Source: Paludibacteraceae bacterium (lineage in GTDB: Bacteria > Bacteroidota > Bacteroidia > Bacteroidales > Paludibacteraceae). From it: 64,000 nt of DNA. The notes below the pieces were generated by a model. The model saw only the letters and a list, made by a program, of their open reading frames with translations. It had not been told where the DNA came from and did not search any database. Location: positions 1 to 64,000 of the forward strand of contig JAEDGZ010000005.1 in the NCBI GenBank assembly GCA_016297215.1, written 5' to 3'. Below, piece after piece: positions 39,884 to 49,049 of this stretch (position 1 is its first letter; every line of letters begins with the position of its first letter). A program made the translations under genes and the position numbers.

Positions 39884-41194
39884 CTTTGCGCGGATGAAGA
39901 GTTGCACAGGCGTGCCGTTGAAGTCCCACCACTCGCGCAACTTGTTCTCCAAGAAGCGGCGATAAGGCTCTTTCACGTATTGCGGCAGGTTGGCGAAGAA
40001 TACAAAGGTTGGCACCTGCGTGTTCGGCAACTGCGTGCAGTACTTTATCTTGATGTACTTGCCCTTCGTGGCAGGCGGCGGATAGTTTTCTATCAGCGGC
40101 AGGAACTTATCGTTCAGTTGCGCCGTAGGCACCTTGCGGAACTTGTTCTCATACACGTGTAGCGCCGTCTCCATCACCTTGAAGATACGTTGCTTGGTCA
40201 GCGCGGAGGCGAAGATAATCGGGAAGTCGGTGAACGGCGCAATGCGCTCGCGGATAGCGCGCTCGAAAGCCTTGATGTCAGCATTCGTCTTGCTTTCCAC
40301 CAAGTCCCATTTGTTGATACATACCACCAGCCCTTTCTTGTTCTTCTGAATCAGCGAGTAGATATTCAGGTCTTGCGCCTCAATGCCCCGCGTAGCGTCT
40401 ATCATCAGGATACACACATCCGAGTTCTCTATCGCACGAATCGACCGCACCACCGAGTAGTATTCCAAGTCTTCGTTCACCTTCGCCTTCTTGCGAATAC
40501 CCGCCGTATCCACAAGGTAGAACTCCTTGCCGAACTTGTTGTAGCGCGTGTAGATACTGTCGCGCGTCGTCCCCGGGATGTCGGTTACTATAGTGCGCTC
40601 TTCGCCGATAAAGGCATTCAGGATAGACGATTTGCCGGCGTTCGGGCGCCCTACGATGGCGAAGCGCGGCAGGTCGTCTATCTCCTCCCCCGTCTCGTCT
40701 TTCTTGAAGCGCGAGCATATCTCGTCTAATAAATCGCCCGTACCGAGACCGTTCTCCGCGCTGAGGATATAGGGCTCGCCTAAGCCTAACTTGTAGAACT
40801 CTGGTGCACCGTATTGCATTTCAAACGTATCCACTTTGTTCACGCCCAGCACGGTGGGTTTCTTCGCTTGACGAAGCAGGTGCGCCACCTCCATGTCGAA
40901 CTGCGTAACGCCTTCGTTCACGTCCACCACCAGCAACACCACGTCTGCCTCGCGTATCGCGAGGTTCACCTGTCGGTTAATCTCGCTCTCGAAGGTGTCG
41001 TCCGAGTTCACTACCCAGCCGCCGGTGTCTATCACCGAGAACTCTTTGCCGCACCATTCCGCCTTGCCGTACTGGCGGTCGCGGGTGGTGCCCGCCGTGT
41101 TATTCACTATCGCCCGCCGAGTGCCCGTCAGGCGATTGAAAAGGGTCGATTTCCCGACATTGGGACGACCCACTATCGCTAAGATATTTGCCAT
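39881..41194 (-). CDS. der: GTPase Der (EngA), ribosome assembly factor
   Basis: A 437-residue GTPase with two G domains, required for 50S subunit maturation. Domain 1 has GRPNVGKSTLFNRL, DTGGW and NKVD; domain 2 has GRPNAGKSSILNAF, DTAGIRKKAKVNEDLEYYS and NKWDLV; the KH-like C-terminal domain ends GTPVQLFIRAK. All motifs are intact and the length is normal. The stop codon lies in the end of a MITE-like element. Confidence 0.97.
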   Translation of the reverse strand: MANILAIVGRPNVGKSTLFNRLTGTRRAIVNNTAGTTRDRQYGKAEWCGKEFSVIDTGGWVVNSDDTFESEINRQVNLAIREADVVLLVVDVNEGVTQFDMEVAHLLRQAKKPTVLGVNKVDTFEMQYGAPEFYKLGLGEPYILSAENGLGTGDLLDEICSRFKKDETGEEIDDLPRFAIVGRPNAGKSSILNAFIGEERTIVTDIPGTTRDSIYTRYNKFGKEFYLVDTAGIRKKAKVNEDLEYYSVVRSIRAIENSDVCILMIDATRGIEAQDLNIYSLIQKNKKGLVVCINKWDLVESKTNADIKAFERAIRERIAPFTDFPIIFASALTKQRIFKVMETALHVYENKFRKVPTAQLNDKFLPLIENYPPPATKGKYIKIKYCTQLPNTQVPTFVFFANLPQYVKEPYRRFLENKLREWWDFNGTPVQLFIRAK

Positions 41195-41320
41195 AGTATG
41201 TTTATTTTGTTGATTATTAATGTGTTATATACTTTTTGTCTTCCGTTACTACAACAATTGTACAACAAATGTAGAACATCTGCAATCTGCACCTCTTTTT
41301 CCTCCCGTTTATGTAAACAA

Positions 41321-41348
41321 AAACGAACCACTCGTAAGCGGTTCGTTT
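41321..41348 (-). terminator. Terminator after tRNA-Glu
   Basis: AAACGAACC / GGTTCGTTT perfect 9-bp stem; T-run on the minus strand. Confidence 0.8.
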
Positions 41349-41393
41349 CTGTCCGTTAGGCTCATTTTGCATCTTATATCTGCAAGCCCTTCG

Positions 41394-41466
41394 TAGTGCT
41401 ACCCGGACTCGAACCGGGGTTTACGGCGTGAGAGGCCGTTGTCCTAGGCCACTAGACGATAGCACC
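41394..41466 (-). tRNA. tRNA-Glu (anticodon CTC)
   Basis: A 73-base cloverleaf: acceptor GGTGCTA / TAGCACT (one G-U), D-stem GTCT / GGAC, anticodon stem ACGGC / GCCGT with loop CTCTCAC (anticodon CTC, reading GAG), T-arm CCCGG-TTCGAGT-CCGGG, discriminator A. The 3' CCA is not encoded. Confidence 0.96.
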
Positions 41467-41498
41467 TTGGTAACTGCTCTCTTTTTCGAAAGCGAGTG

Positions 41499-41530
41499 CA
41501 AAGGTACTGCTTTTTTTTGATATGACCAAA
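41499..41530 (-). promoter_or_regulatory. tRNA-Glu promoter
   Basis: Minus strand TTTG (41527-41530), 19-20 bases, TACCTTTG (41499-41506), about 33 bases before the tRNA. Confidence 0.8.
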
Positions 41531-41596
41531 TAATTTTGCGGGAAAATGCTATTTTTTTGCATTTTTCTGTGTTTTTGCGTAAAAAAACGGCTTAAA

Positions 41597-41628
41597 TTTG
41601 TGCATCTCAAAGGATTTTAGTAAATTTG
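41597..41628 (+). promoter_or_regulatory. nadE promoter
   Basis: TTTGT (41597-41601), 19 bases, TAAATTTG (41621-41628). Confidence 0.7.
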
Positions 41629-41681
41629 TGCGCTCAAAAATAATAGAGCATCTTGTGTTGAATAATTAGTGAACCATCACG

Positions 41682-43598
41682 ATGAATACTACGGATTTTG
41701 GATTTGTGCGTGTGGCGGCGGCAGTGCCTGCGTTGCATGTGGCGGACTGTCGTCAGAACGCACAGGAAGTGAAGCGGCAGATAGCCGAAGCCATCGAAGA
41801 GGGCGTGGAGGTGATATGCTTCCCCGAACTGACGCTCACGGGCTACACCTGCGCGGACTTGTTCTTCACGCAGCAGTTGCAGCAGGACGCGCTGGCGGCG
41901 CTGGAAGACGTGTGCGCCTACACGCGCGAGAAACCTATCGTTGTGCTGATAGGCGCACCGCTGCAGGTGGATAACAACCTGTTCAACTGCGCGTTCGTGA
42001 TGACCGACGGCGAGGTGCTGGGCGTGGTGCCGAAAATCAACCTGCCGAACACGGGCGAGTTCTACGAGAAACGTTGGTTCACCTCCGGCAGGGCGTGGCA
42101 ACGCAGCGCTGACGCCGAGACCATCGAACTATGGAGCGGCGATGTGCCGTTTGGCACCGACCTGCTCTTCACCACGCGCCACTACTGCTTCGGCATAGAG
42201 ATATGCGAAGACCTGTGGAGCCCGCTGCCGCCTTCTACGCAGTTGGCGATACAGGGCGCGGAACTTATCTTCAACCTGTCGTCCAGCAACTGCCTCGTGG
42301 GCAAGAACGCCTACCGACGCCAGATGATTATGCAGCAGTCTGCCCGCGTGCACTGCGGCTATGTCTATACCTCCTCGGGTGTGGGCGAGAGCACGACCGA
42401 CGTGGTGTTCTCGGGTTCCACCTATATCGCCGAGGACGGGGCTATGCTCAGCGCGGGCGAGCGTTTCCAGCGCGTGTCGGACATGATTATTCAGGAGATA
42501 GACATTGAGCGTCTGCGCACGGAGCGCCAGCGCAACACCAACTTCACTTCCGACAAGGTGGGGCACTACCGCAAGATTAACGTAGCGCCGATAGAGCGCG
42601 AGGAGGACTTCACCGAGCCTGTACATCGCACCTTCTCCATGACGCCCTTCCTGCCCGCGAAGGCGACCGAGGACGAGTACTGCATGGATGTGCTCGCGAT
42701 ACAGACCAACGGACTGATGCGTCGCTGGCAGCATACGCATGCCGAGACGGTGGTGGTGGGCATCTCCGGCGGCTTGGACAGCACGCTCGCGCTGCTGGTA
42801 TGCGTGCAGGCGGCTGACCGCTTGGGCTACGACCACAGCCGCGTCATCGGTATCACCATGCCCGGCTTCGGCACCAGCGACCGCACCCACGACAACGCCC
42901 TCGCGCTGATGGACCAACTGGGCGTTACCTCCTACGAGATACCCATCCGCGACGTGGTAACGCAGCACCTGAACGACATCGGACACGACATAGACAACCA
43001 CGACATCACCTATGAGAACGCGCAGGCACGCTCGCGCACGCTCATACTGATGGACATGGCGAACAAATACAACGGCATCGTGGTGGGCACGGGCGACCTG
43101 AGCGAGTTGGCACTCGGATGGGCGACCTACTGCGGCGACCAGATGTCGATGTACGGCGTGAATGCCGGTATCCCCAAGACCCTCGTGCGCTATATGGTGC
43201 GCTATGCGGCGGAGAACCTGTTCGGCGAAGAGACGCGCCGCACGCTGATGGATATCATCGATACCCCCGTGTCGCCCGAACTGCTGCCGACCGACGAGCA
43301 AGGCAACATCGCACAGATAACCGAAGACAAGGTGGGACCCTACGAGTTGCACGACTTCTTCATCTACTATTTCCTCCACTACGGCTTCACACGCGAGAAG
43401 ATAGCCTACATGGCGATACAGGCGTTTGCCGATGTGTACGATGAGGAGACTATCCGCAAGTGGCTGAACGTGTTCATGCAGCGTTTCTTCCGTCAGCAGT
43501 TCAAGCGCTCTTGCATGCCCGACGGACCGAAAGTGGTGGCAGTAAGCCTCTCGCCGCGCGGCGACTGGCGCATGCCCAGCGATGTGAATGAGATATAG
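41682..43598 (+). CDS. nadE: Glutamine-dependent NAD+ synthetase
   Basis: A 638-residue enzyme making NAD+ from nicotinate adenine dinucleotide, glutamine and ATP. The N-terminal nitrilase-type glutaminase has its Glu in FPELTLTGY, Lys in VVPKINLPN and nucleophile Cys175 in FGIEICEDLW. The C-terminal synthetase has the PP-loop GISGGLDSTLALL around residues 360-368, TMPGFGTSDRT and GTGDLSELALGW. Both halves are complete, so it can use glutamine directly. nadK is at 53809 in the same window. Confidence 0.97.
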   Translation: MNTTDFGFVRVAAAVPALHVADCRQNAQEVKRQIAEAIEEGVEVICFPELTLTGYTCADLFFTQQLQQDALAALEDVCAYTREKPIVVLIGAPLQVDNNLFNCAFVMTDGEVLGVVPKINLPNTGEFYEKRWFTSGRAWQRSADAETIELWSGDVPFGTDLLFTTRHYCFGIEICEDLWSPLPPSTQLAIQGAELIFNLSSSNCLVGKNAYRRQMIMQQSARVHCGYVYTSSGVGESTTDVVFSGSTYIAEDGAMLSAGERFQRVSDMIIQEIDIERLRTERQRNTNFTSDKVGHYRKINVAPIEREEDFTEPVHRTFSMTPFLPAKATEDEYCMDVLAIQTNGLMRRWQHTHAETVVVGISGGLDSTLALLVCVQAADRLGYDHSRVIGITMPGFGTSDRTHDNALALMDQLGVTSYEIPIRDVVTQHLNDIGHDIDNHDITYENAQARSRTLILMDMANKYNGIVVGTGDLSELALGWATYCGDQMSMYGVNAGIPKTLVRYMVRYAAENLFGEETRRTLMDIIDTPVSPELLPTDEQGNIAQITEDKVGPYELHDFFIYYFLHYGFTREKIAYMAIQAFADVYDEETIRKWLNVFMQRFFRQQFKRSCMPDGPKVVAVSLSPRGDWRMPSDVNEI

Positions 43599-43599
43599 T

Positions 43600-43640
43600 G
43601 AAACAATTAACAATTAACAATTAACAATTAACATGCCACT
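43600..43640. repeat. AACAATTAACAATT tandem repeat
   Basis: Four copies of the 8-base unit TTAACAAT between nadE and murB. Confidence 0.85.
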
Positions 43641-43703
43641 GCTCTGAGTATTCCGATAATTCTGAGTATTCTGAAAAACTCAGATAATTCCGATTTCTCC
43701 GAT

Positions 43704-44810
43704 ATGAAAGCTCCAATACCCACAACTTTTCCTCCCTGTGGTGCGGCACCCGAACACGGGATAAACTTCCGACCGCAACTCCATTACCGCCCGCGACTGG
43801 GTCGGGGCGTCCCCAGTAGCCTCCATGATATCCCAAATACCTTTGGTATTCCTGCTCAGGCACGAGTATATGCCGAATATACCTCTGTGGAGGAACTGCG
43901 CACGCTCTTGTTGACCCATAAGGGCGAGCGTTTGTTGCATATAGGTGCAGGCTCTAACCTGCTGTTTACCAAAGACTTTGACGGCGTGGTGCTCCACTCG
44001 CGTATCCGCTTCGCACGGGCGCTGGAGGAGAATGCGGAAACGGTCAATATAGAGGCGGGTGCAGGTATCGTGATGGACGACCTGATAGCGCAGGTGGCCG
44101 ACATGGGGCTGTATGGTTTGGAGAACTTGAGCCATATCCCGGGCGAGGTGGGCGCATCTGCCATACAGAACGTGGGGGCTTATGGCGTGGAAGCCAAGGA
44201 CGTGATACACGAGGTGCATACCATAGCCGTAGAAACAGGCGAAGAAAGGGTATTCACCAACGAAGAGTGTCGCTTCGGATACCGCGACAGCATCTTCAAA
44301 AACGAACTGAAAGGGCAGTATATCGTAACGAGTGTGGTGTACAGACTGAGCAAGCAACCGCAGCCGCACCTTGACTATGGCAACTTGCGACAAGCATTGG
44401 CAGGCAAGGAACCTACGCCGATGAATATCCGCGAGGCGGTGATTGCCATCCGCAAGCAGAAACTGCCTGAGCCCGAAGAGTTAGGCTCTGCAGGCAGTTT
44501 CTTCAAGAACCCAATCATCTCCCCCGAACATTTCCAAGCAATACTCCACCAAGAACACAAGACCGCAGAGGAAGTGCCGCATTACGAAACTGCGAACGGC
44601 ATAAAGATTCCCGCGGCATGGCTGATAGAGCAATGCGGATGGAAAGGCAAGCGACAGGGCGGGGCGCAGGTGTATGAGAAACAGCCGCTGGTGATAGTAA
44701 ACACGGGCAACGCCACCGCGCAAGACATCATCACCCTCGCAACAAACATCACCGAGAGTATCGCGCAACGATTCCAAATAACCCTCCACCCGGAGGTAAA
44801 CTATATATAA
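43704..44810 (+). CDS. murB: UDP-N-acetylenolpyruvoylglucosamine reductase, repeat at N-terminus
   Basis: A 368-residue FAD enzyme that reduces the enolpyruvyl group made by MurA. NTFGIPAQARVYAEY, LHIGAGSNLLF, HIPGEVGASAIQNVGAYG and FRYRDS-like FGYRDSIFK are present, with catalytic Ser in SAGSFFKNP and Glu in LHPEVN. Residues ~12-40 between the start and LHDIPNTFGI have no family counterpart and are encoded by a degenerate family B element (43738-43786) and an A2 remnant (43788-43817). The original start may have been displaced. murA follows, so two consecutive steps are neighbours. Confidence 0.93.
   Translation: MKAPIPTTFPPCGAAPEHGINFRPQLHYRPRLGRGVPSSLHDIPNTFGIPAQARVYAEYTSVEELRTLLLTHKGERLLHIGAGSNLLFTKDFDGVVLHSRIRFARALEENAETVNIEAGAGIVMDDLIAQVADMGLYGLENLSHIPGEVGASAIQNVGAYGVEAKDVIHEVHTIAVETGEERVFTNEECRFGYRDSIFKNELKGQYIVTSVVYRLSKQPQPHLDYGNLRQALAGKEPTPMNIREAVIAIRKQKLPEPEELGSAGSFFKNPIISPEHFQAILHQEHKTAEEVPHYETANGIKIPAAWLIEQCGWKGKRQGGAQVYEKQPLVIVNTGNATAQDIITLATNITESIAQRFQITLHPEVNYI
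43738..43817 (+). repeat. Degenerate family B and A2 repeats at the start of murB
   Basis: GTGCGGCACCCGAACACGGG, then ATAAAC and CCGACCGCAACTCCATTACC mirror the element in the TrmH-family gene (10226-10276). GGGGCGTCCCCAGTAG is the A2 tail. Confidence 0.65.
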
Positions 44811-44904
44811 TTTGTAAATTTGAAAATTTGTAAATTTGAAAATTTGAAAATGACCATGCGGCAGATAATTACAAATTAAAAATTAAACATTAAAATTGTT
44901 GGCA
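44811..44904. repeat. AATTTGTAAATTTGAAAATT spacer
   Basis: Repeated AATTTGAAAATTTG string and CCATGCGG motif, as in spacers at 13380 and 59140. Confidence 0.75.
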
Positions 44905-46212
44905 ATGGCAGCATTTGTAATAGAAGGAGGACATAAACTACATGGCAGTATCACCCCGCAGGGGGCGAAGAACGAAGCATTGCAAGTGATTTGTGCTACG
45001 TTGCTTACCTGCGAGGAGGTGGTAATCAACAACATACCCGATATCCTCGATGTGAATAACCTTATCGAACTCTTGCGAGAGATGGGGGTGGAAGTGCGTT
45101 GCCTGAGCAAAGGCAAGTTTGCTTTCTGCGCGTGCGAACTGCATACTGACTACTTGCAGAGTGAAGTGTTCATCAAGAAGTGCGCCAAACTGCGCGGCTC
45201 GGTGATGTTGATAGGTCCGCTCTTGGCGCGGCTCGGGGAAGTGGTATATGCCAAGCCGGGAGGGGACAAGATTGGTCGCCGCCGTCTGGATACGCACTTC
45301 CAAGGGATGGTGAATTTAGGCGCGACCTTTGCTTTCGATGAGACGCTACGGGCATATCGCTTTCACGCGGATGAGTTGCGCGGACAGTATATGTTGCTGG
45401 ACGAAGCGAGCGTTACCGGTACGGCGAACATCATCATGGCTGCCGTCATGGCAGAGGGGGAGACGACCATCTACAATGCCGCCTGCGAACCCTATCTGCA
45501 GCAACTCTGCCGTATGCTCAACCGTATGGGGGCGCAGATAGAAGGCGTAGGCTCTAACCTGCTGACTATCCATGGCGTGAAGACCCTGCATGGCACGCAG
45601 CATACCTTGCTGCCCGATATGATTGAGGTGGGCTCTTTCATTGGTATGGCGGCGCTCACGGGCAGCGAACTGACCATCCGCAATGTGTCGTATCGTGATT
45701 TGGGTATCATCCCGGAATCTTTCCGCCGCTTGGGTATCACGGTGATACAACAGGGCGACGATATCTACATCCCCGCGCAAGAGCATTACCAGATAGAATC
45801 GTTTATCGATGGGTCTATCCTCACTGTGGCGGATGCGCCTTGGCCCGGGCTGACGCCAGATTTGCTCTCGGTAATCCTTGTAGTGGCAACGCAGGCACGC
45901 GGCTCGGTGTTGATACACCAAAAGATGTTCGAGAGCCGACTCTTCTTCGTGGATAAACTGATAGACATGGGTGCGCAGATTATCCTTTGCGACCCCCACC
46001 GCGCGGTGGTGATAGGGCACGACAGGCAGATGCGCCTGAAGCATAACAACATGACTTCGCCCGATATCCGTGCAGGTATAGCCATGCTGATAGCCGCTAT
46101 GGCGGCGGAAGGTATCAGCCGCATAGACCACATCGACCAGATAGATCGCGGCTATGAGGACATAGAGGCCCGCCTAAACGCCATCGGCGCACATATACAC
46201 CGTGAAAATTGA
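44905..46212 (+). CDS. murA: UDP-N-acetylglucosamine 1-carboxyvinyltransferase, Asp active-site form
   Basis: A 435-residue MurA, which transfers enolpyruvate from PEP to UDP-GlcNAc in the first committed step of peptidoglycan synthesis. ITPQGAKNEALQVICA contains the conserved Lys-Asn; the active-site loop reads KPGGDKIGRRRLDTHF. The residue that is Cys in most MurA (Cys115 of E. coli) is Asp121 here. Asp in this place keeps activity and blocks alkylation by fosfomycin in other bacteria. The start is at ATG 44905, in frame with a TTG nine bases upstream. Confidence 0.96.
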   Translation: MAAFVIEGGHKLHGSITPQGAKNEALQVICATLLTCEEVVINNIPDILDVNNLIELLREMGVEVRCLSKGKFAFCACELHTDYLQSEVFIKKCAKLRGSVMLIGPLLARLGEVVYAKPGGDKIGRRRLDTHFQGMVNLGATFAFDETLRAYRFHADELRGQYMLLDEASVTGTANIIMAAVMAEGETTIYNAACEPYLQQLCRMLNRMGAQIEGVGSNLLTIHGVKTLHGTQHTLLPDMIEVGSFIGMAALTGSELTIRNVSYRDLGIIPESFRRLGITVIQQGDDIYIPAQEHYQIESFIDGSILTVADAPWPGLTPDLLSVILVVATQARGSVLIHQKMFESRLFFVDKLIDMGAQIILCDPHRAVVIGHDRQMRLKHNNMTSPDIRAGIAMLIAAMAAEGISRIDHIDQIDRGYEDIEARLNAIGAHIHREN

Positions 46213-46390
46213 ACATGTTTGGCATTGCATGTTAACATTTCATGTTGGCATTGCATGTTTGGCACTACATGTTTGGTACTACATTAAAACCGCGGGCGAG
46301 ACGCCCGCGTCCCCAGTGGGCTTTGCAGGTAAGATGCGAAGCGCAAATAGGAACTGACAAACACAACGTGATAACTAAATACACATATAT
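46213..46390. repeat. Repeat spacer with family A2 copy
   Basis: Five units of GGCATTGCATGTTAACATTT-like sequence, then an A2 palindrome CCGCGGGCGAGACGCCCGCG (46290-46318) and GCGCAAATAGGAACTGACAA. The last string recurs at 48192. Confidence 0.8.
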
Positions 46391-48139
46391 ATGAAGAAAC
46401 TCATTTTGTTGATTAGTTGTGCCGTGATGGCACTTTGTGCAAACGCACAGATGGTGAATCCCGTGCATTGGACGGGGGAGACGCGTGGCGACAGTATCTG
46501 TCTCACCGCCACGATAGATGAAGGTTGGCACCTGAACATCATTGATATTCCTGCCGATGGCGACTTCGACGAGGAGTATGCCGGCACCTTCTCGGTAACC
46601 CTGCCCAACACCGGCGAAGTGGAAGTGCGCTACAACGCTTGCGACGACAAGCAATGTATCGCTCCCGAGACCTTTTATTATTCGCCCGAGACTCAGATAG
46701 CAGCCAATACGGAAGCAGTCGCTGTTGCGGAGGACAGCAAATCGGAAGCAGGCGGTAGCCTCTGGATGGTGTTCTTGATGGGATTGCTCGGCGGACTGAT
46801 GGCTATCTTCACGCCCTGCGTATGGCCTATCATCCCGATGACGGTATCGTTCTTCATCAAACGTAATGGCGCTGCTCGCGGTACCACCAACGCAAGTGCT
46901 ATCCGTGATGCCTTGTTCTACGGACTGAGTATCATATTGATATACGTGGGATTAGGTCTGCTTATCACGCTTATCTTCGGGGCGTCTGCGTTGAATGCGT
47001 TGAGCACCAACGCTGTGGTGAACATCATCTTCTTCCTGATATTGGTTGTGTTCGCCGCCTCGTTCTTCGGTGCGTTTGAGATTACGCTGCCCAGTTCGTG
47101 GTCCACAGCGCTGAATGCCAAGTCAAGCAAGACATCGGGTTTCCTGAGTATCATGCTCATGGCGTTCACCTTGGTCATCGTCTCCTTCTCCTGCACAGGT
47201 CCTATCATCGGCACCTTGCTCGTGGAGGCGGCAGGCAAATCTTTGCTGGCACCCACTACCGGCATGCTGGGCTTCGCCATTGCGCTGGCGTTGCCTTTCT
47301 CGCTCTTTGCGATGTTCCCGTCGGTGTTGAAGAAGATGCCGAAGTCGGGCGGTTGGATGAACACCTTCAAGGTAACGTTGGCGTTCTTGGAGTTGGCGCT
47401 CTCGCTCAAGTTCCTCTCGGTGGCAGACTTGGCTTACGGTTGGCATATCCTCGACAGAGAGGTGTTTGTGGCATTGTGGATAGTTATCTTCGCCCTGCTG
47501 GGCTTGTATCTGCTGGGCTTGATTTCCTTCCCGCACGACGATGAAGACCACAAGAAGACGAGCGTAACGCGCTTCTTCCTCGCTACCATCTCGCTCTCTT
47601 TTGCGATGTATATGGTGCCGGGCTTGTGGGGTGCGCCTTTGCGTGCCATCTCGGCTTTCGCACCGCCTATGTCCACCCAAGACTGGGTTTGCACAGGCAA
47701 TGGTAGTGCAACGGGGGCACATAGTGTGAATGGGCAAATCACCTTCACCGACTACGATGAAGGTATGGCGTATGCTCGCGAGCACAACATGCCTGTCTTC
47801 TTGGATTTCAACGGTTACGGTTGTGTGAATTGCCGCAAGATGGAGGCGGCTGTGCTTACCAAGCCCGAGGTGGAGGAGCACATGCACAAGTACGTGCTTA
47901 TCTCGCTCATCGTGGATGACAAAACGGAACTCGCAGAGCCTATCGTCTTGGAAGAGAACGGCAGGAAGGTTACCTTGAAGACTGTAGGCGACAAGTGGAG
48001 TTACATGCAGCGCACGGAGTATGGCGCAAATGCACAGCCCTATTATGTGCAACTCAATCCAGATGGCTCCCACTTGGTAGAATCCACCTACTCCTACGAT
48101 GAGGACATCGACAAATTCCTCGAATGGCTGAAATACTAA
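46391..48139 (+). CDS. Thiol:disulfide interchange protein DsbD-like
   Basis: A 582-residue inner-membrane protein that carries electrons from the cytoplasm to periplasmic thiol partners. A signal peptide (1-19) leads to an N-terminal immunoglobulin-like domain with Cys84 and Cys89 (CDDKQC). Eight membrane segments follow (about 125-430) with Cys in FTPCVWPIIPM and SFSCTGPIIG. The C-terminal thioredoxin-like domain has CVNC at 478-481. All three redox-pair modules of DsbD are present. Client proteins (cytochrome maturation, isomerases) are not in the window. Confidence 0.93.
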   Translation: MKKLILLISCAVMALCANAQMVNPVHWTGETRGDSICLTATIDEGWHLNIIDIPADGDFDEEYAGTFSVTLPNTGEVEVRYNACDDKQCIAPETFYYSPETQIAANTEAVAVAEDSKSEAGGSLWMVFLMGLLGGLMAIFTPCVWPIIPMTVSFFIKRNGAARGTTNASAIRDALFYGLSIILIYVGLGLLITLIFGASALNALSTNAVVNIIFFLILVVFAASFFGAFEITLPSSWSTALNAKSSKTSGFLSIMLMAFTLVIVSFSCTGPIIGTLLVEAAGKSLLAPTTGMLGFAIALALPFSLFAMFPSVLKKMPKSGGWMNTFKVTLAFLELALSLKFLSVADLAYGWHILDREVFVALWIVIFALLGLYLLGLISFPHDDEDHKKTSVTRFFLATISLSFAMYMVPGLWGAPLRAISAFAPPMSTQDWVCTGNGSATGAHSVNGQITFTDYDEGMAYAREHNMPVFLDFNGYGCVNCRKMEAAVLTKPEVEEHMHKYVLISLIVDDKTELAEPIVLEENGRKVTLKTVGDKWSYMQRTEYGANAQPYYVQLNPDGSHLVESTYSYDEDIDKFLEWLKY

Positions 48140-48284
48140 ATAGATAGTATGTCATTTCATGTTAACATTGCATGTTTGGCATTTCATGTTAAATGCAAAG
48201 CGCAAACAGGAACTGACTAACACGGAGTGATTAACAGGACTGAAAGTACTGACAAACATATAATGACCAACAGAAACTGATATT
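48140..48284. repeat. Repeat spacer
   Basis: CATTTCATGTTAACATTGCATG units and GCGCAAACAGGAACTGACTA, shared with 46213-46390. Confidence 0.8.
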
Positions 48285-49049
48285 ATGCGTTACGAAACTC
48301 GTCGCCCGCCTGAGAAAGAGATGATTTTCGGCATCCGTGCCGTGATAGAAGCCATCGATGCGGGAAAAGAAATAGATAAGATACTCATCCGCCGTGATAT
48401 GAGTAGTGCCATCGGCAGAGAACTGCTCCAACGCTTGGAGGGGACTGCCACCCCTGTGCAGAAAGTGCCTATTGAGAAACTCAATCAGTACACCGACAAG
48501 AACCACCAAGGGGTGATTGCCTTCCTCTCGCCGATTGCTTTCCACCGCGTGGAGGACATCGTGCAGAACCTCTTTGAAGAAGGCAAGACGCCGTTGCTCA
48601 TGGTGCTGGATGCAGTTACCGATGTGCGTAATTTCGGAGCGATAGCCCGCACTTGTGTCTGCGCGGGCGTGCATGCGCTCATCATCAACAATCGCGGCAG
48701 TGTGGCTATCAACGGCGATGCCATCAAGACCTCCGCGGGGGCACTGCACACGCTCCCCGTCTGCAAAGTGGAGAACCTGCAAAACACCTTAGACTACCTC
48801 CGAGACAGCGGCTTGCGCATCGTGGCAGCCACCGAGCATACCGACACTTGCTACACCAATGTCGATATGACCGTACCCACCGCCATCGTGATGGGTTCGG
48901 AGGAGAAAGGTATCTACGAAGAGAACTTAAAGCGTTGCACCGACAAAGTGCGCATACCCATGACCAACGCCATTGAGAGCCTCAACGTCTCCGTTGCCGC
49001 CGGCATCCTCATCTACGAGGCTGTTCGGCAGAGGGCAAAATCAATCTAA
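48285..49049 (+). CDS. rlmB: 23S rRNA 2'-O-methyltransferase RlmB-like
   Basis: A 254-residue SpoU-family enzyme. The N-terminal L30-like domain reads EMIFGIRAVIEAIDAGKEIDKILIRR; SPOUT motifs are LDAVTDVRNFGAIARTCVCA, IVMGSEEKGIYEENLK and AIESLNVSVAAGILIYEAVR. RlmB methylates G2251 of 23S rRNA in E. coli; this is the closest family, but the exact base is inferred. It is a second TrmH-superfamily enzyme besides 9872-10786, without repeat insertions. It overlaps the convergent dapF end by four bases. Confidence 0.92.
   Translation: MRYETRRPPEKEMIFGIRAVIEAIDAGKEIDKILIRRDMSSAIGRELLQRLEGTATPVQKVPIEKLNQYTDKNHQGVIAFLSPIAFHRVEDIVQNLFEEGKTPLLMVLDAVTDVRNFGAIARTCVCAGVHALIINNRGSVAINGDAIKTSAGALHTLPVCKVENLQNTLDYLRDSGLRIVAATEHTDTCYTNVDMTVPTAIVMGSEEKGIYEENLKRCTDKVRIPMTNAIESLNVSVAAGILIYEAVRQRAKSI

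Larger units (their letters stand above)
41195..41681. other. Spacer with tRNA-Glu and two promoters
   Basis: Holds the tRNA terminator, tRNA-Glu, its promoter and the nadE promoter. The 41195-41320 part is AT-rich with nothing recognisable. Confidence 0.8.

Noticed and set aside
42129..43613. Open frame of 494 codons on the minus strand
   Set aside because: Shadow of nadE; composition typical of antisense reading, no motif.
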